Below, one piece after another: positions 1-5,282 of a stretch of DNA of 30,311 bases. This DNA is from a virus: positions 1 through 30,311 of the IMG/VR virus record IMGVR_UViG_3300036715_000605. The stretch is one strand, 5' to 3'. The position numbers and the translations under genes were made by a program. Positions within the stretch are counted from its first letter, which is position 1, and the number at the start of each line of letters is the position of its first letter. The notes under the pieces were generated by a model. The model saw only the letters and a program-made list of their open reading frames with translations. It did no database searches and had not been told where the DNA came from.

Positions 1-321
1 AATACCGAATGCCTCGCTCATTTCGTCGGTCATGACCACGCTGGCGGCCTCGTCCTTGTACGGCAGCATCGCCCAGGCTTCGTCTGCACCCAGCCTGCCA
101 TCTGGGTTGGCCTTTTCGATCAGGGTGCGGATATGCGCCGGGGTGATGGTCTGGCCGTTCTCGCTCATGTGGCGGCTGAATGCGGCGCGAACTTCCGTCA
201 TGGTGTATGCCTTGAGGACTCCCCACCACAGGCGCTTGGTTTCAACGCTGGCCTCCATGCGGTAGACCGGCATAGCAGCGTCAATCAGGTCTGAGAACAG
301 GCGTTTTTCATTGTCAAGCAT
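1..321 (-). CDS. Partial replication protein, helicase-loader/P-like (C-terminus outside window)
   Basis: An open frame starts at ATG 321 and runs off the left edge, giving 107 codons with no stop. The protein starts MLDNEKRLFSDLIDAAMPVY and has VETKRLWWGVLKAYTMTEVR and ITPAHIRTLIEKANPDGRLG. This is the pattern of phage proteins that follow a DUF1376/O-like initiator and resemble lambda P or DnaT-type helicase loaders. A GGGGAG Shine-Dalgarno lies about 10 nt upstream. The start overlaps the 3' end of the DUF1376 gene by 8 nt, so the two are probably co-translated and act together in loading host helicase at the phage origin. The role is inferred from position and general resemblance; no catalytic motif can be checked. 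Confidence 0.72.
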   Translation of the reverse strand, partial: MLDNEKRLFSDLIDAAMPVYRMEASVETKRLWWGVLKAYTMTEVRAAFSRHMSENGQTITPAHIRTLIEKANPDGRLGADEAWAMLPYKDEAASVVMTDEMSEAFGI

Positions 322-1093
322 GATGTGAACACTCCCCGTTGATGGTGAAAGGGTCTGAGTCGTCAGCAAGGAAGGCGGCGGTGGACTTTCTGTTGTTTTC
401 CTCTCGCTGCTGGTGAGGGGTCAAAAATTGGGTTTGCCGCTTTTCGGATTTTCTAAACTTATTCGCGTTGCGCAACCATGTGTTCAGCGCCAAATCCCAG
501 TTTGTCATCGTAGAGCCTTTGGCGACATGATGGTCACAAAACTGCGGCAATTCGTCAAATAAGACCACGGACAGGCTATCGGCCAGATCGTAATGGCTTC
601 GCTTGGGTTCAAAATCTTCAGGCAGCGAATGTTTGCGTTTTGCTTTGCTTGGCAAATGCGAAGCAGTTGCGCCTATGCTTTTGATCTTATCTGTATCTGT
701 ATCTGTATCTGTATCTGTATCTGTATGGTTGATCGATTGTTCAACGTTCGTTGAACGTCTGCTTGCTTTTGCTTTAGCAGAGGCCTTTCCGGCGCTACTT
801 GCTTTGGTAGACTTGGCGTATACCGCCTCTAAATCCGACTCAATTCGACGATGTGTCCAAGTGTCGCCATCAACTTCAAAGAACTCTTGTAACACTGGTT
901 TGCTTTTTTCCCACTCCTCGTTAGTCATTCGCGCAACGTTCGTTAAACGTTCGTTGGAATTATTTAACGCATGCCCCCTTTGCCAGTAATTCATAATTAA
1001 CAAAAGGTATGCCCCGTGCTGGGCGGCGTTTAGGTGCGCCGTATCCGCTAAATAGTCTGCAACGTAAAGCTGTATGTACGGCAGCGCGGCCAT
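314..1093 (-). CDS. DUF1376 family phage replication protein
   Basis: The protein has 259 aa. The N-terminus (LPYIQLYVADYLADTAHLNA, then HGAYLLLIMNYWQRG) is the hallmark of DUF1376, a winged-helix-like domain found in phage replication initiators in the position of lambda O. I chose ATG 1093 because GGAGGG sits 7 nt before it; the in-frame ATG at 1108 lies directly before that ribosome site. A middle linker carries a run of Asp-Thr pairs, encoded by a hexanucleotide tract, followed by a basic segment (SKAKRKH). The C-terminal third (about 150-230) resembles the DNA-binding tail of such proteins. It overlaps the loader-like gene by 8 nt. The origin is often inside or next to such a gene, and the repeat tract is a candidate. 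Origin binding is inferred. Confidence 0.85.
   Translation of the reverse strand: MAALPYIQLYVADYLADTAHLNAAQHGAYLLLIMNYWQRGHALNNSNERLTNVARMTNEEWEKSKPVLQEFFEVDGDTWTHRRIESDLEAVYAKSTKASSAGKASAKAKASRRSTNVEQSINHTDTDTDTDTDTDKIKSIGATASHLPSKAKRKHSLPEDFEPKRSHYDLADSLSVVLFDELPQFCDHHVAKGSTMTNWDLALNTWLRNANKFRKSEKRQTQFLTPHQQREENNRKSTAAFLADDSDPFTINGECSHHA
689..726 (-). repeat. Hexanucleotide tandem repeat (ATCTGT x6) inside the DUF1376 gene
   Basis: Six perfect copies of ATCTGT plus two further bases encode an alternating Asp-Thr linker (DTDTDTDTDTDTD) on the minus strand. The unit is a multiple of three, so copy-number change lengthens or shortens the linker without a frameshift. Similar Asp/Asn-Thr tracts occur in other phage DUF1376 proteins. 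Whether it is only a flexible linker or also an iteron-like origin element cannot be decided by reading. Confidence 0.9.
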
Positions 1094-1128
1094 TACGCAG
1101 CCCTCCATTCGTTAATGCACTTTTCCAT
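1093..1128 (-). CDS. Possible 11-codon leader peptide MEKCINEWRAA
   Basis: A short frame in the leader of the DUF1376 gene reads MEKCINEWRAA and stops at TAA, sharing one base with the next start (TAATG). It has its own AAGGG ribosome site 5 nt before the ATG, and the GGAGGG for DUF1376 lies inside its last codons. Ribosomes finishing this peptide would be delivered straight to the replication gene, so it may act as a coupled upstream frame. It is too short for coding statistics; confidence rests only on the two ribosome sites and the TAATG junction. Confidence 0.35.
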   Translation of the reverse strand: MEKCINEWRAA

Positions 1129-1148
1129 GAAAACCCTTTGTTGATCGC

Positions 1149-1170
1149 CCCGGCAGAGTGGATTGCCGGG
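1149..1170 (-). promoter_or_regulatory. Leader hairpin upstream of the replication gene
   Basis: A perfect 7-bp stem (CCCGGCA / TGCCGGG) with an 8-nt loop lies in the leader, about 20 nt before the 11-codon frame. There is no U tract, so it is not a simple terminator. Its place between a promoter candidate near 1280 and the first start codons suggests an RNA control element such as an attenuator or antisense-RNA target. That role is inference. Confidence 0.5.
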
Positions 1171-1276
1171 AGACGGTTAACCCTAGAACGGGTAGATACG
1201 GCACAGCCAGGACGATCACGAAGGATTTTCACAAGCCGTCATCTTTTTTTACACTGTTCCACTAGTGCAGGTACAG

Positions 1277-1285
1277 CTTATAACA
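1277..1285 (-). promoter_or_regulatory. Extended -10 promoter candidate for the replication genes
   Basis: On the minus strand TGT is followed by TATAAG, an extended -10 element with 5 of 6 matches to TATAAT. No good -35 is seen at 17 bp. A transcript from here would have a leader of about 175 nt containing the hairpin and the 11-codon frame before DUF1376. The 251-bp stretch 1094-1344 holds nothing else convincing. Confidence 0.4.
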
Positions 1286-1344
1286 TTCTAACTTCGGACG
1301 CAATAGTTTTATACATCACTTGGTGCATAACGCGGGTTCGACCC

Positions 1345-1548
1345 TCAATTCCCCGGAAGCATCAAGTACGTCTGCGCGGGCTTGTCGTTGCGCTCACGGT
1401 GCACCCAGCCGTCTGGGCGCGCCACACATGCCTTCATCACTCTAATGTTGCGTGGCTCAAGAAGGCAGTGTTCGCTGTAAATGTCGTATGCAACTTGCAA
1501 GTCTTGCGGGTACGTTTGCAGCAGGGTAATAAGTTCGGCCACGTCCAT
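1345..1548 (-). CDS. Small conserved phage protein, unknown function
   Basis: The protein has 67 aa with a regular pattern: N-terminal MDVAELITLLQTYPQDLQVA, then YSEHCLLEP, CVARPDGWVH and KPAQTYLMLPGN. I recognise this as a widespread small phage protein usually labelled hypothetical. A GGAG ribosome site stands 7 nt before ATG 1548. It contains no transmembrane segment or catalytic motif. It lies between the Ref-like nuclease and the DUF1376 leader, so it is expected to be expressed early with the replication genes. No function is proposed. Confidence 0.75.
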   Translation of the reverse strand: MDVAELITLLQTYPQDLQVAYDIYSEHCLLEPRNIRVMKACVARPDGWVHRERNDKPAQTYLMLPGN

Positions 1549-1577
1549 CTTTATCTCCAGTTAAAAGGTATAACAAA

Positions 1578-1886
1578 TCATTCCAGTAACTTTTCAATAT
1601 GTCCCGCAAGTAAGTCATCACACATCGATTTTAGATCAGACTGAGTTCCATACTTGGCTTCAAACCTGCGTTTCCACGGGTGGATTGACGGTGCATCCTC
1701 CCCACCGGTCTGGTGGTGTTCTGCACACAAAGGGAGCACGTTTGAATGCGCGCCTGGTTTTGTGCGCCCGTCTATATGATGAATCGAAACGTGGTGGTTG
1801 ATGCGGCCATCAATGCGGCAGGCGATACAGCCGATCTCGCTTGCGAGCCGATCCCAATACAGGCGCTCAGATGAAGTCGGGGTCAT
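1578..1886 (-). CDS. Ref-like HNH nuclease (RecA-dependent nuclease family)
   Basis: The protein has 102 aa. C20 and C23 (GCIACR) are followed by the HH of SIHHIDGRTKPGAH (36-37) and LCAEHHQ (C54, H57, H58). This is the order of the small zinc-braced HNH domain of phage P1 Ref, a nuclease that cuts at RecA-made D-loops. The C-terminus is HPWKRRFEAKYGTQSDLKSM, also usual for the family. It lacks the long basic N-terminal region of P1 Ref, so RecA dependence is uncertain. The start overlaps the 3' end of the upstream nuclease gene by 20 nt. It probably supports recombination-linked replication together with Bet and the YqaJ exonuclease. Confidence 0.82.
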   Translation of the reverse strand: MTPTSSERLYWDRLASEIGCIACRIDGRINHHVSIHHIDGRTKPGAHSNVLPLCAEHHQTGGEDAPSIHPWKRRFEAKYGTQSDLKSMCDDLLAGHIEKLLE

Positions 1887-2193
1887 TCCACAAAGCCCTA
1901 CTTATCCAAGCAATCGCTTGTCCATTTTTTACATGGGTCGAAGTCACCCTTATTAGCGTCCAGCCTGCCAGAGCAGCTTCGTTATATTTTTCGGCATCCT
2001 TGTCGAATCCCGATCCGCGTGTATGCCGCCCACCTATCCAATGCCCGCCCTCAACCTCAACGAGGAGCATCGACTCAGGCCATGCAAAATCTGCACGCCA
2101 GCGGCGCTTGGGATCGAACTTGTATTCACGCACCGGCTGGTGAATTCCGACAGCTCGCATTTGCATAGCGAGGGTCTCTTCAAGCTCGCTCAT
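1867..2193 (-). CDS. PD-(D/E)XK-type endonuclease, DUF559/Vsr-like
   Basis: The protein has 108 aa. The core is RWRADFAWPESMLLVEVEGG, giving D35 then E46-x-E48, followed by GGRHTRGSGFDKDAEKYNEA. This matches a common small phage endonuclease related to very-short-patch-repair and DUF559 proteins, with the usual acidic metal-binding residues but E-x-E in place of E-x-K. The length fits a whole domain. The start at 2193 overlaps the HTH gene by 14 nt and has a poor ribosome site, so it depends on coupling. Possible roles are branch-structure or recombination-intermediate cleavage; the substrate is unknown. Confidence 0.78.
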   Translation of the reverse strand: MSELEETLAMQMRAVGIHQPVREYKFDPKRRWRADFAWPESMLLVEVEGGHWIGGRHTRGSGFDKDAEKYNEAALAGWTLIRVTSTHVKNGQAIAWISRALWNDPDFI

Positions 2194-2386
2194 TGATGCT
2201 CGGATACCGACGCATGGCTCTACGATGCAGAGTCAGCAGCTTGTCTCCTGCCTCCCAGCGCGGCTGCTGGCCTGAGTTATTTTTTAACTGCCACACAGCA
2301 GATGACGTTACCCCTACCGCATCGGCGATAGAGATTAGAGTAAACCCGCGCTGCAACAGGTCATTGATAATAATTTTCCAGTTCAT
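2180..2386 (-). CDS. Short helix-turn-helix regulator, Cro/CII-like
   Basis: The protein has 68 aa from ATG 2386. TLISIADAVGVTSSAVWQLK has the spacing of a helix-turn-helix (residues about 17-36), and the tail GDKLLTLHRRAMRRYP is like that of Cro-type and phage YdaS-like proteins. The frame stays open to 2437, but the extra residues (MYIFNLAHLKYIVYAV) lie across a promoter candidate and look non-coding. No Shine-Dalgarno is present; the -10 element ends only 6 nt before the ATG, which suggests a leaderless mRNA. As first gene of the minus-strand operon and divergent from the recombination operon, it sits where Cro or CII sits in lambda. It probably binds the region 2387-2480. Confidence 0.75.
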   Translation of the reverse strand: MNWKIIINDLLQRGFTLISIADAVGVTSSAVWQLKNNSGQQPRWEAGDKLLTLHRRAMRRYPSINERA

Positions 2387-2392
2387 GCCGAC

Positions 2393-2421
2393 AGCATACA
2401 CAATATATTTCAGATGTGCAA
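2393..2421 (-). promoter_or_regulatory. Promoter candidate for the HTH/replication operon
   Basis: The minus strand reads TTGCAC, 17 bp, then TATGCT. The -10 has 4 of 6 matches and the -35 has 3 of 6. A start 6-7 nt downstream falls at or next to the HTH ATG, implying a leaderless message. The divergent region 2387-2629 is otherwise AT-rich with no second gene. Confidence 0.45.
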
Positions 2422-2445
2422 GATTAAAAATATACAAATAATTGC

Positions 2446-2474
2446 TTGCATTGTTAAAATAGATTTGATATTAT
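2446..2474 (+). promoter_or_regulatory. Extended -10 promoter candidate for the early plus-strand operon
   Basis: TTGCAT, 17 bp, then TATTAT preceded by TGA, giving an extended -10. It would start transcription near 2481, about 150 nt before the first gene at 2630, and it faces the HTH promoter. The long leader (2481-2629) shows no clear hairpin or gene. Confidence 0.5.
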
Positions 2475-2629
2475 TCCGTCATCGCTACAGAACATTAGGC
2501 GACCGGCAAAACAGGCGTACCGCAAGGAAGCCTAAGAAGCTGGATTTCAGGCGAACAGTGATCCCGAGCGGACACGGCTACCCGGTAGCTCTACCTGATG
2601 TAGTTATTTTTCAACGAAACTGGAAGACG

Positions 2630-2911
2630 ATGATGATTGGAAAAGACGTAATCGTTCGGACGTATAGCTCAGGCGTGCATTTCGGCACCCTTGTTTCACG
2701 CGAAGGTAAAGAGGTTGTGCTGAGTAATGCACGGAGAATTTGGTATTGGGAAGGAGCTTTTACGTTGAGCGCTGTTGCGGGAAAAGGTGTCTCCCAAAAA
2801 TCAATGCTTTCGGTGCCCGTTTCCGAAATCCTGTTGACCGAGGCTATCGAGATTATTCCATGCACAGCAGATGCGATCAAGAATCTGCGGGAGATGAAAG
2901 CTCATGAGTGA
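2630..2911 (+). CDS. Conserved phage protein, DUF6948-like
   Basis: The protein has 93 aa. IVRTYSSGVHFGTLVSREGK, NARRIWYWEGAFTLS and PVSEILLTEAIEIIPC match a small beta-rich phage family (DUF6948-like) of unknown function. The frame is open from 2414, but the first 72 residues are basic, unlike the family and overlie the control region. Two adjacent ATGs at 2630 and 2633 follow GGAAG; the second has the better spacing. It is the first gene of the early operon and overlaps the Gly/Tyr-rich gene by 8 nt. No catalytic motif is seen. Confidence 0.8.
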   Translation: MMIGKDVIVRTYSSGVHFGTLVSREGKEVVLSNARRIWYWEGAFTLSAVAGKGVSQKSMLSVPVSEILLTEAIEIIPCTADAIKNLREMKAHE

Positions 2912-3170
2912 AAAAGATGGCGACGGCTCCGGATTGGGATCGGGATATGGCTCCGACTATGGGTGGGGATATGGCTCGGGATTGGGATATAAAGATGGTT
3001 ACGAAAATGGATTTGGATCGGGATATGGATCAGCCTACGGAGTAAGAGAAGGACATGGAGAAGGATATGGCTCGGGACACGGCTTGAGAGATGGTTGTGG
3101 ATATGGACATGGCACGGGATGTGGCTTGGGAGATCACACAGGCCATGGATACGGAAACCGCTCCAGATAA
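2904..3170 (+). CDS. Glycine/tyrosine-rich repeat protein
   Basis: Of 88 residues, 33 are glycine and 10 tyrosine, mostly in GYGSG, GHG and GLG steps with acidic or basic residues between them. Five copies of SGYG or its close variants are seen, and two cysteines (GCGYGHGTGCG) lie near the C-terminus. It has no hydrophobic segment and should be disordered or collagen- or silk-like. Similar glycine-repeat small proteins occur in the early regions of other proteobacterial phages, without known function. It starts at an ATGAGTGA overlap with the previous gene, with GGAG upstream, so it is a real operon member and not a chance frame. RNA binding or condensate formation is speculation. Confidence 0.75.
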   Translation: MSEKDGDGSGLGSGYGSDYGWGYGSGLGYKDGYENGFGSGYGSAYGVREGHGEGYGSGHGLRDGCGYGHGTGCGLGDHTGHGYGNRSR

Positions 3171-3218
3171 AAATGTGGCGCAGCTAGTTAACACCAACAA
3201 TTAAACCGAGAGGTTGAT

Positions 3219-3557
3219 ATGAAATTTTTCAACGAACTGAACAAAGTAAACGCCGCATATTGCCGGTCGCTCGGTCTTGATGCAACGCCATACGAATCAC
3301 CGCTTTCGGCGGAGGAAGTGCTGATAGCGCAGGAGCACCACTGGCTAGTGCATCGCGGAATGTCTGAAGTCAAAGCTGCTGTCTGGGCACCAATCAACGT
3401 GCGCCAAGGTGTCAGCAACGCACCTATCGCCGTAGTCGAGTACGCACGGACAGCGGAGCAGAAAGCCGAATCGATGCGCTTGTTCGGCGTGTCACTTGGT
3501 GAGTATTACGCCTCGTGCCGCATCCGCACAATGCACCCAATTTTTGTAGGAGATTGA
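3219..3557 (+). CDS. Early phage protein of unknown function
   Basis: The protein has 112 aa and begins MKFFNELNKVNAAYCRSLGL after a GAGGT ribosome site 5 nt upstream. It is a soluble helical protein with an APINVRQGVSNAPIAVVEY middle and ends in RIRTMHPIFVGD. I do not recognise the family. It lies 48 nt after the Gly/Tyr-rich gene and one nt before the next gene, so it belongs to the early operon. No motif allows a role to be named. Confidence 0.78.
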   Translation: MKFFNELNKVNAAYCRSLGLDATPYESPLSAEEVLIAQEHHWLVHRGMSEVKAAVWAPINVRQGVSNAPIAVVEYARTAEQKAESMRLFGVSLGEYYASCRIRTMHPIFVGD

Positions 3558-3558
3558 A

Positions 3559-3915
3559 ATGAAACCATTTGATTTGAAAGCAGCACTGGCCGGAGCAAAA
3601 GTAATTAACGGCCAGGGAAAACCGGCAACTGATATTGCATATTTCCCATCGGTAATAAGCCACTACAAGGTTTATGCGGTAATAGATGAGGGAGTCCTTG
3701 CTTTCACTGAGACGGGATACTTCTGCGAAAATAGGCATCTTGGCACTCGCGCGGATTTATTCATGGCTCCAGTTACGAATGAAGGCTGGATCAATATCTA
3801 TAAGGGGAGGAAGCTTGGGAAGTTTGTACATAAAACCGAAGAAGAAGCACGAGCTATCGCTGACCTAGGTCTGATTGACTGTGTTCGTATTGAGTGGGAA
3901 AACAAAGGGGATTGA
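3559..3915 (+). CDS. Conserved small phage protein, unknown function
   Basis: The protein has 118 aa. The start MKPFDLKAALAGAKVINGQG followed by KVYAVIDEGVLAFTETGYF resembles a family of small phage proteins that begin M-K-P-F-D-L/W and consist of short beta strands; their function is unknown. The second half (WINIYKGRKLGKFVHKTEEE) may be a repeat of the same beta unit. Ribosome site AGGAG is 6 nt before the ATG. It is separated by one base from the previous gene and one base from the next, in line with one operon. Confidence 0.8.
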   Translation: MKPFDLKAALAGAKVINGQGKPATDIAYFPSVISHYKVYAVIDEGVLAFTETGYFCENRHLGTRADLFMAPVTNEGWINIYKGRKLGKFVHKTEEEARAIADLGLIDCVRIEWENKGD

Positions 3916-3916
3916 A

Positions 3917-4210
3917 ATGGAAACCGCAGGAGAGCTGCATCTTTTGGTCTACGCCTTTGGCGACTACGTTATCACCCTGCCGGGATCGGTTATCCCGCGC
4001 TGGAACCTGTGTATCAAGGCAAATAGACTATTGATGTGGCGCAGCTTTGGATTCCTTCTTTCGGCTGAAGCAAAAATGGCAGAGGTGGAAGGGAATAATG
4101 TCATGCGCGACGACCTGCTCACGCTTTTTGAGGTAGCCATGCAGCGTGTTTATTCTTTGCAACCTGATTTTTATGCGCAGGAACCTAAACCTGAATTGGA
4201 GAAAGTATGA
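3917..4210 (+). CDS. Early phage protein of unknown function
   Basis: The protein has 97 aa from ATG 3917, preceded by GGGGATTGAA. The frame is open from 3875, but those 14 residues overlap the previous gene. It contains VYAFGDYVITLPGSVIPRW and a helical second half ending in YAQEPKPELEKV. No family is recognised and there is no signal peptide. The last codon overlaps the next start as ATGA. Confidence 0.72.
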   Translation: METAGELHLLVYAFGDYVITLPGSVIPRWNLCIKANRLLMWRSFGFLLSAEAKMAEVEGNNVMRDDLLTLFEVAMQRVYSLQPDFYAQEPKPELEKV

Positions 4211-4395
4211 ACGTAATCGAGTTTTCAAGCCCAGCCCCGTGCTGTCTGGTTCCTATCACCCACCCAGCCAGGGCGGTAGAGCGAGAGCCTGACGTTGCTA
4301 GGACTTTCAAACAACACATGACGGCTGATCTTCACGGAGATTACGAAAAAACGGACAGCCTGGATCGGCTGTCGAATGAGGGGCAAGCAAAATGA
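4207..4395 (+). CDS. Small early protein upstream of bet, unknown function
   Basis: The protein has 62 aa. It starts at an ATGA overlap with the preceding gene (GGAG upstream) and ends at an ATGA overlap with bet, so it is held between two coupled genes. The sequence is hydrophilic, with CCLVPITHPARAVEREPDVA and an acidic C-terminus. No family is recognised. Lambda also carries small modulators next to Red (Gam), but nothing in the sequence shows a Gam-like fold. Confidence 0.6.
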   Translation: MNVIEFSSPAPCCLVPITHPARAVEREPDVARTFKQHMTADLHGDYEKTDSLDRLSNEGQAK

Positions 4396-5282
4396 ACAAC
4401 GAAATCGCAACAAACAAGGCCGTGTTGCCCGCGATGCAGATGGACGAGGCAGAGTTAATGAACGTCCTTCGCAACTCGCTATATCCAGGCGCTCAGGATG
4501 ATTCAATCAAGCTAGCTGTCAGCTACTGCAAGGCCGCAGGTCTAGACATCATGCAAAAGCCAGTCCACTTAGTCCCAATGTGGGACAGTAAGACCAAACG
4601 CCCCAAGGATGTAATCATGCCTGGAATCGGGCTATACCGCACCCAGGCTGCGCGCTCTGGCGCATATGCTGGAGTCACTGAACCAGAGTTCGGCGTTGAA
4701 GTGACTGAGGTCTTCCCGGAAGAATCCGGCTACGAGGGAAAGCACATTCCGGCGCTCACCGTTACCTACCCGGCTTCATGCAAGGTGATCGTTAAGCGCC
4801 TGATGCCTGACGGCCAGCTTGCTGAGTTTGCCGCGACCGAGCGATGGAAAGAGAACTACGCCACCGCCGGAAAGAACTCCAAGCAGCCTAATTCTATGTG
4901 GGCACGCCGCCCATACGGGCAGCTTGCAAAGTGTGCCGAGGCGCAGGCATTGCGTAAGGCGTTTCCGGAAGTTGGATCAGCTCCAACCGCCGACGAAATG
5001 GAGGGCAGGGAAATAGACATGGGCAGCATTGACCGCAGCACCGGTGAAGTCACTAGGCTGGAAAAGACGGAACTTCCGCCATGCGAAGACAAAAGCATAG
5101 AGCGATGGTTCTCAAATGTCGAATCCGGCAAGGCACAAGCCTGCAACCTGATGGACTTTGCCAAAAACAAATTCACCCTGAGCGATGTTCAGGAAGGACG
5201 CATCCTGGCCTTTGTGGCAGCTAAAAATAATCCGCCGATTGATTCGGAATTTACCGCAGAATATGAAGGAGCAGAAAAATGA
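4392..5282 (+). CDS. bet: Phage recombination protein Bet (RecT/Red-beta family annealing protein)
   Basis: The protein has 296 aa. The order AVSYCKAAGLDIMQKPVHLV, DVIMPGIGLYRTQAARSGAY, TVTYPASCKVIVKR and MWARRPYGQLAKCAEAQALR with KAFPE is the conserved core of Red-beta/Bet single-strand annealing proteins (residues about 20-205). The C-terminal 90 residues are variable, acidic and likely the partner- or SSB-contacting tail. It anneals complementary single strands made by the exonuclease encoded directly downstream (ATGA overlap), giving a Red-like recombination pair for repair, concatemer formation or exchange with other phages. Length is close to lambda Bet (261 aa) with a longer tail. Confidence 0.95.
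   Translation: MNNEIATNKAVLPAMQMDEAELMNVLRNSLYPGAQDDSIKLAVSYCKAAGLDIMQKPVHLVPMWDSKTKRPKDVIMPGIGLYRTQAARSGAYAGVTEPEFGVEVTEVFPEESGYEGKHIPALTVTYPASCKVIVKRLMPDGQLAEFAATERWKENYATAGKNSKQPNSMWARRPYGQLAKCAEAQALRKAFPEVGSAPTADEMEGREIDMGSIDRSTGEVTRLEKTELPPCEDKSIERWFSNVESGKAQACNLMDFAKNKFTLSDVQEGRILAFVAAKNNPPIDSEFTAEYEGAEK

Noticed and set aside
960-1232. 90-codon minus-strand frame overlapping the start of DUF1376
   Set aside because: It shares DNA with the well-supported DUF1376 N-terminus in another frame and crosses the leader hairpin. It has no good ribosome site, and its product is basic with no recognised family.
1320-1350. tRNA-like T-arm string (GGGTTCGACCC)
   Set aside because: The 5-bp T stem does not pair, and no anticodon arm, D arm or acceptor stem can be drawn around it. 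Its end is coding sequence of the 67-aa gene.
1009-1644. 211-codon plus-strand open frame
   Set aside because: It runs antisense through three supported minus-strand genes and their leader, has basic, low-complexity composition and no ribosome site.
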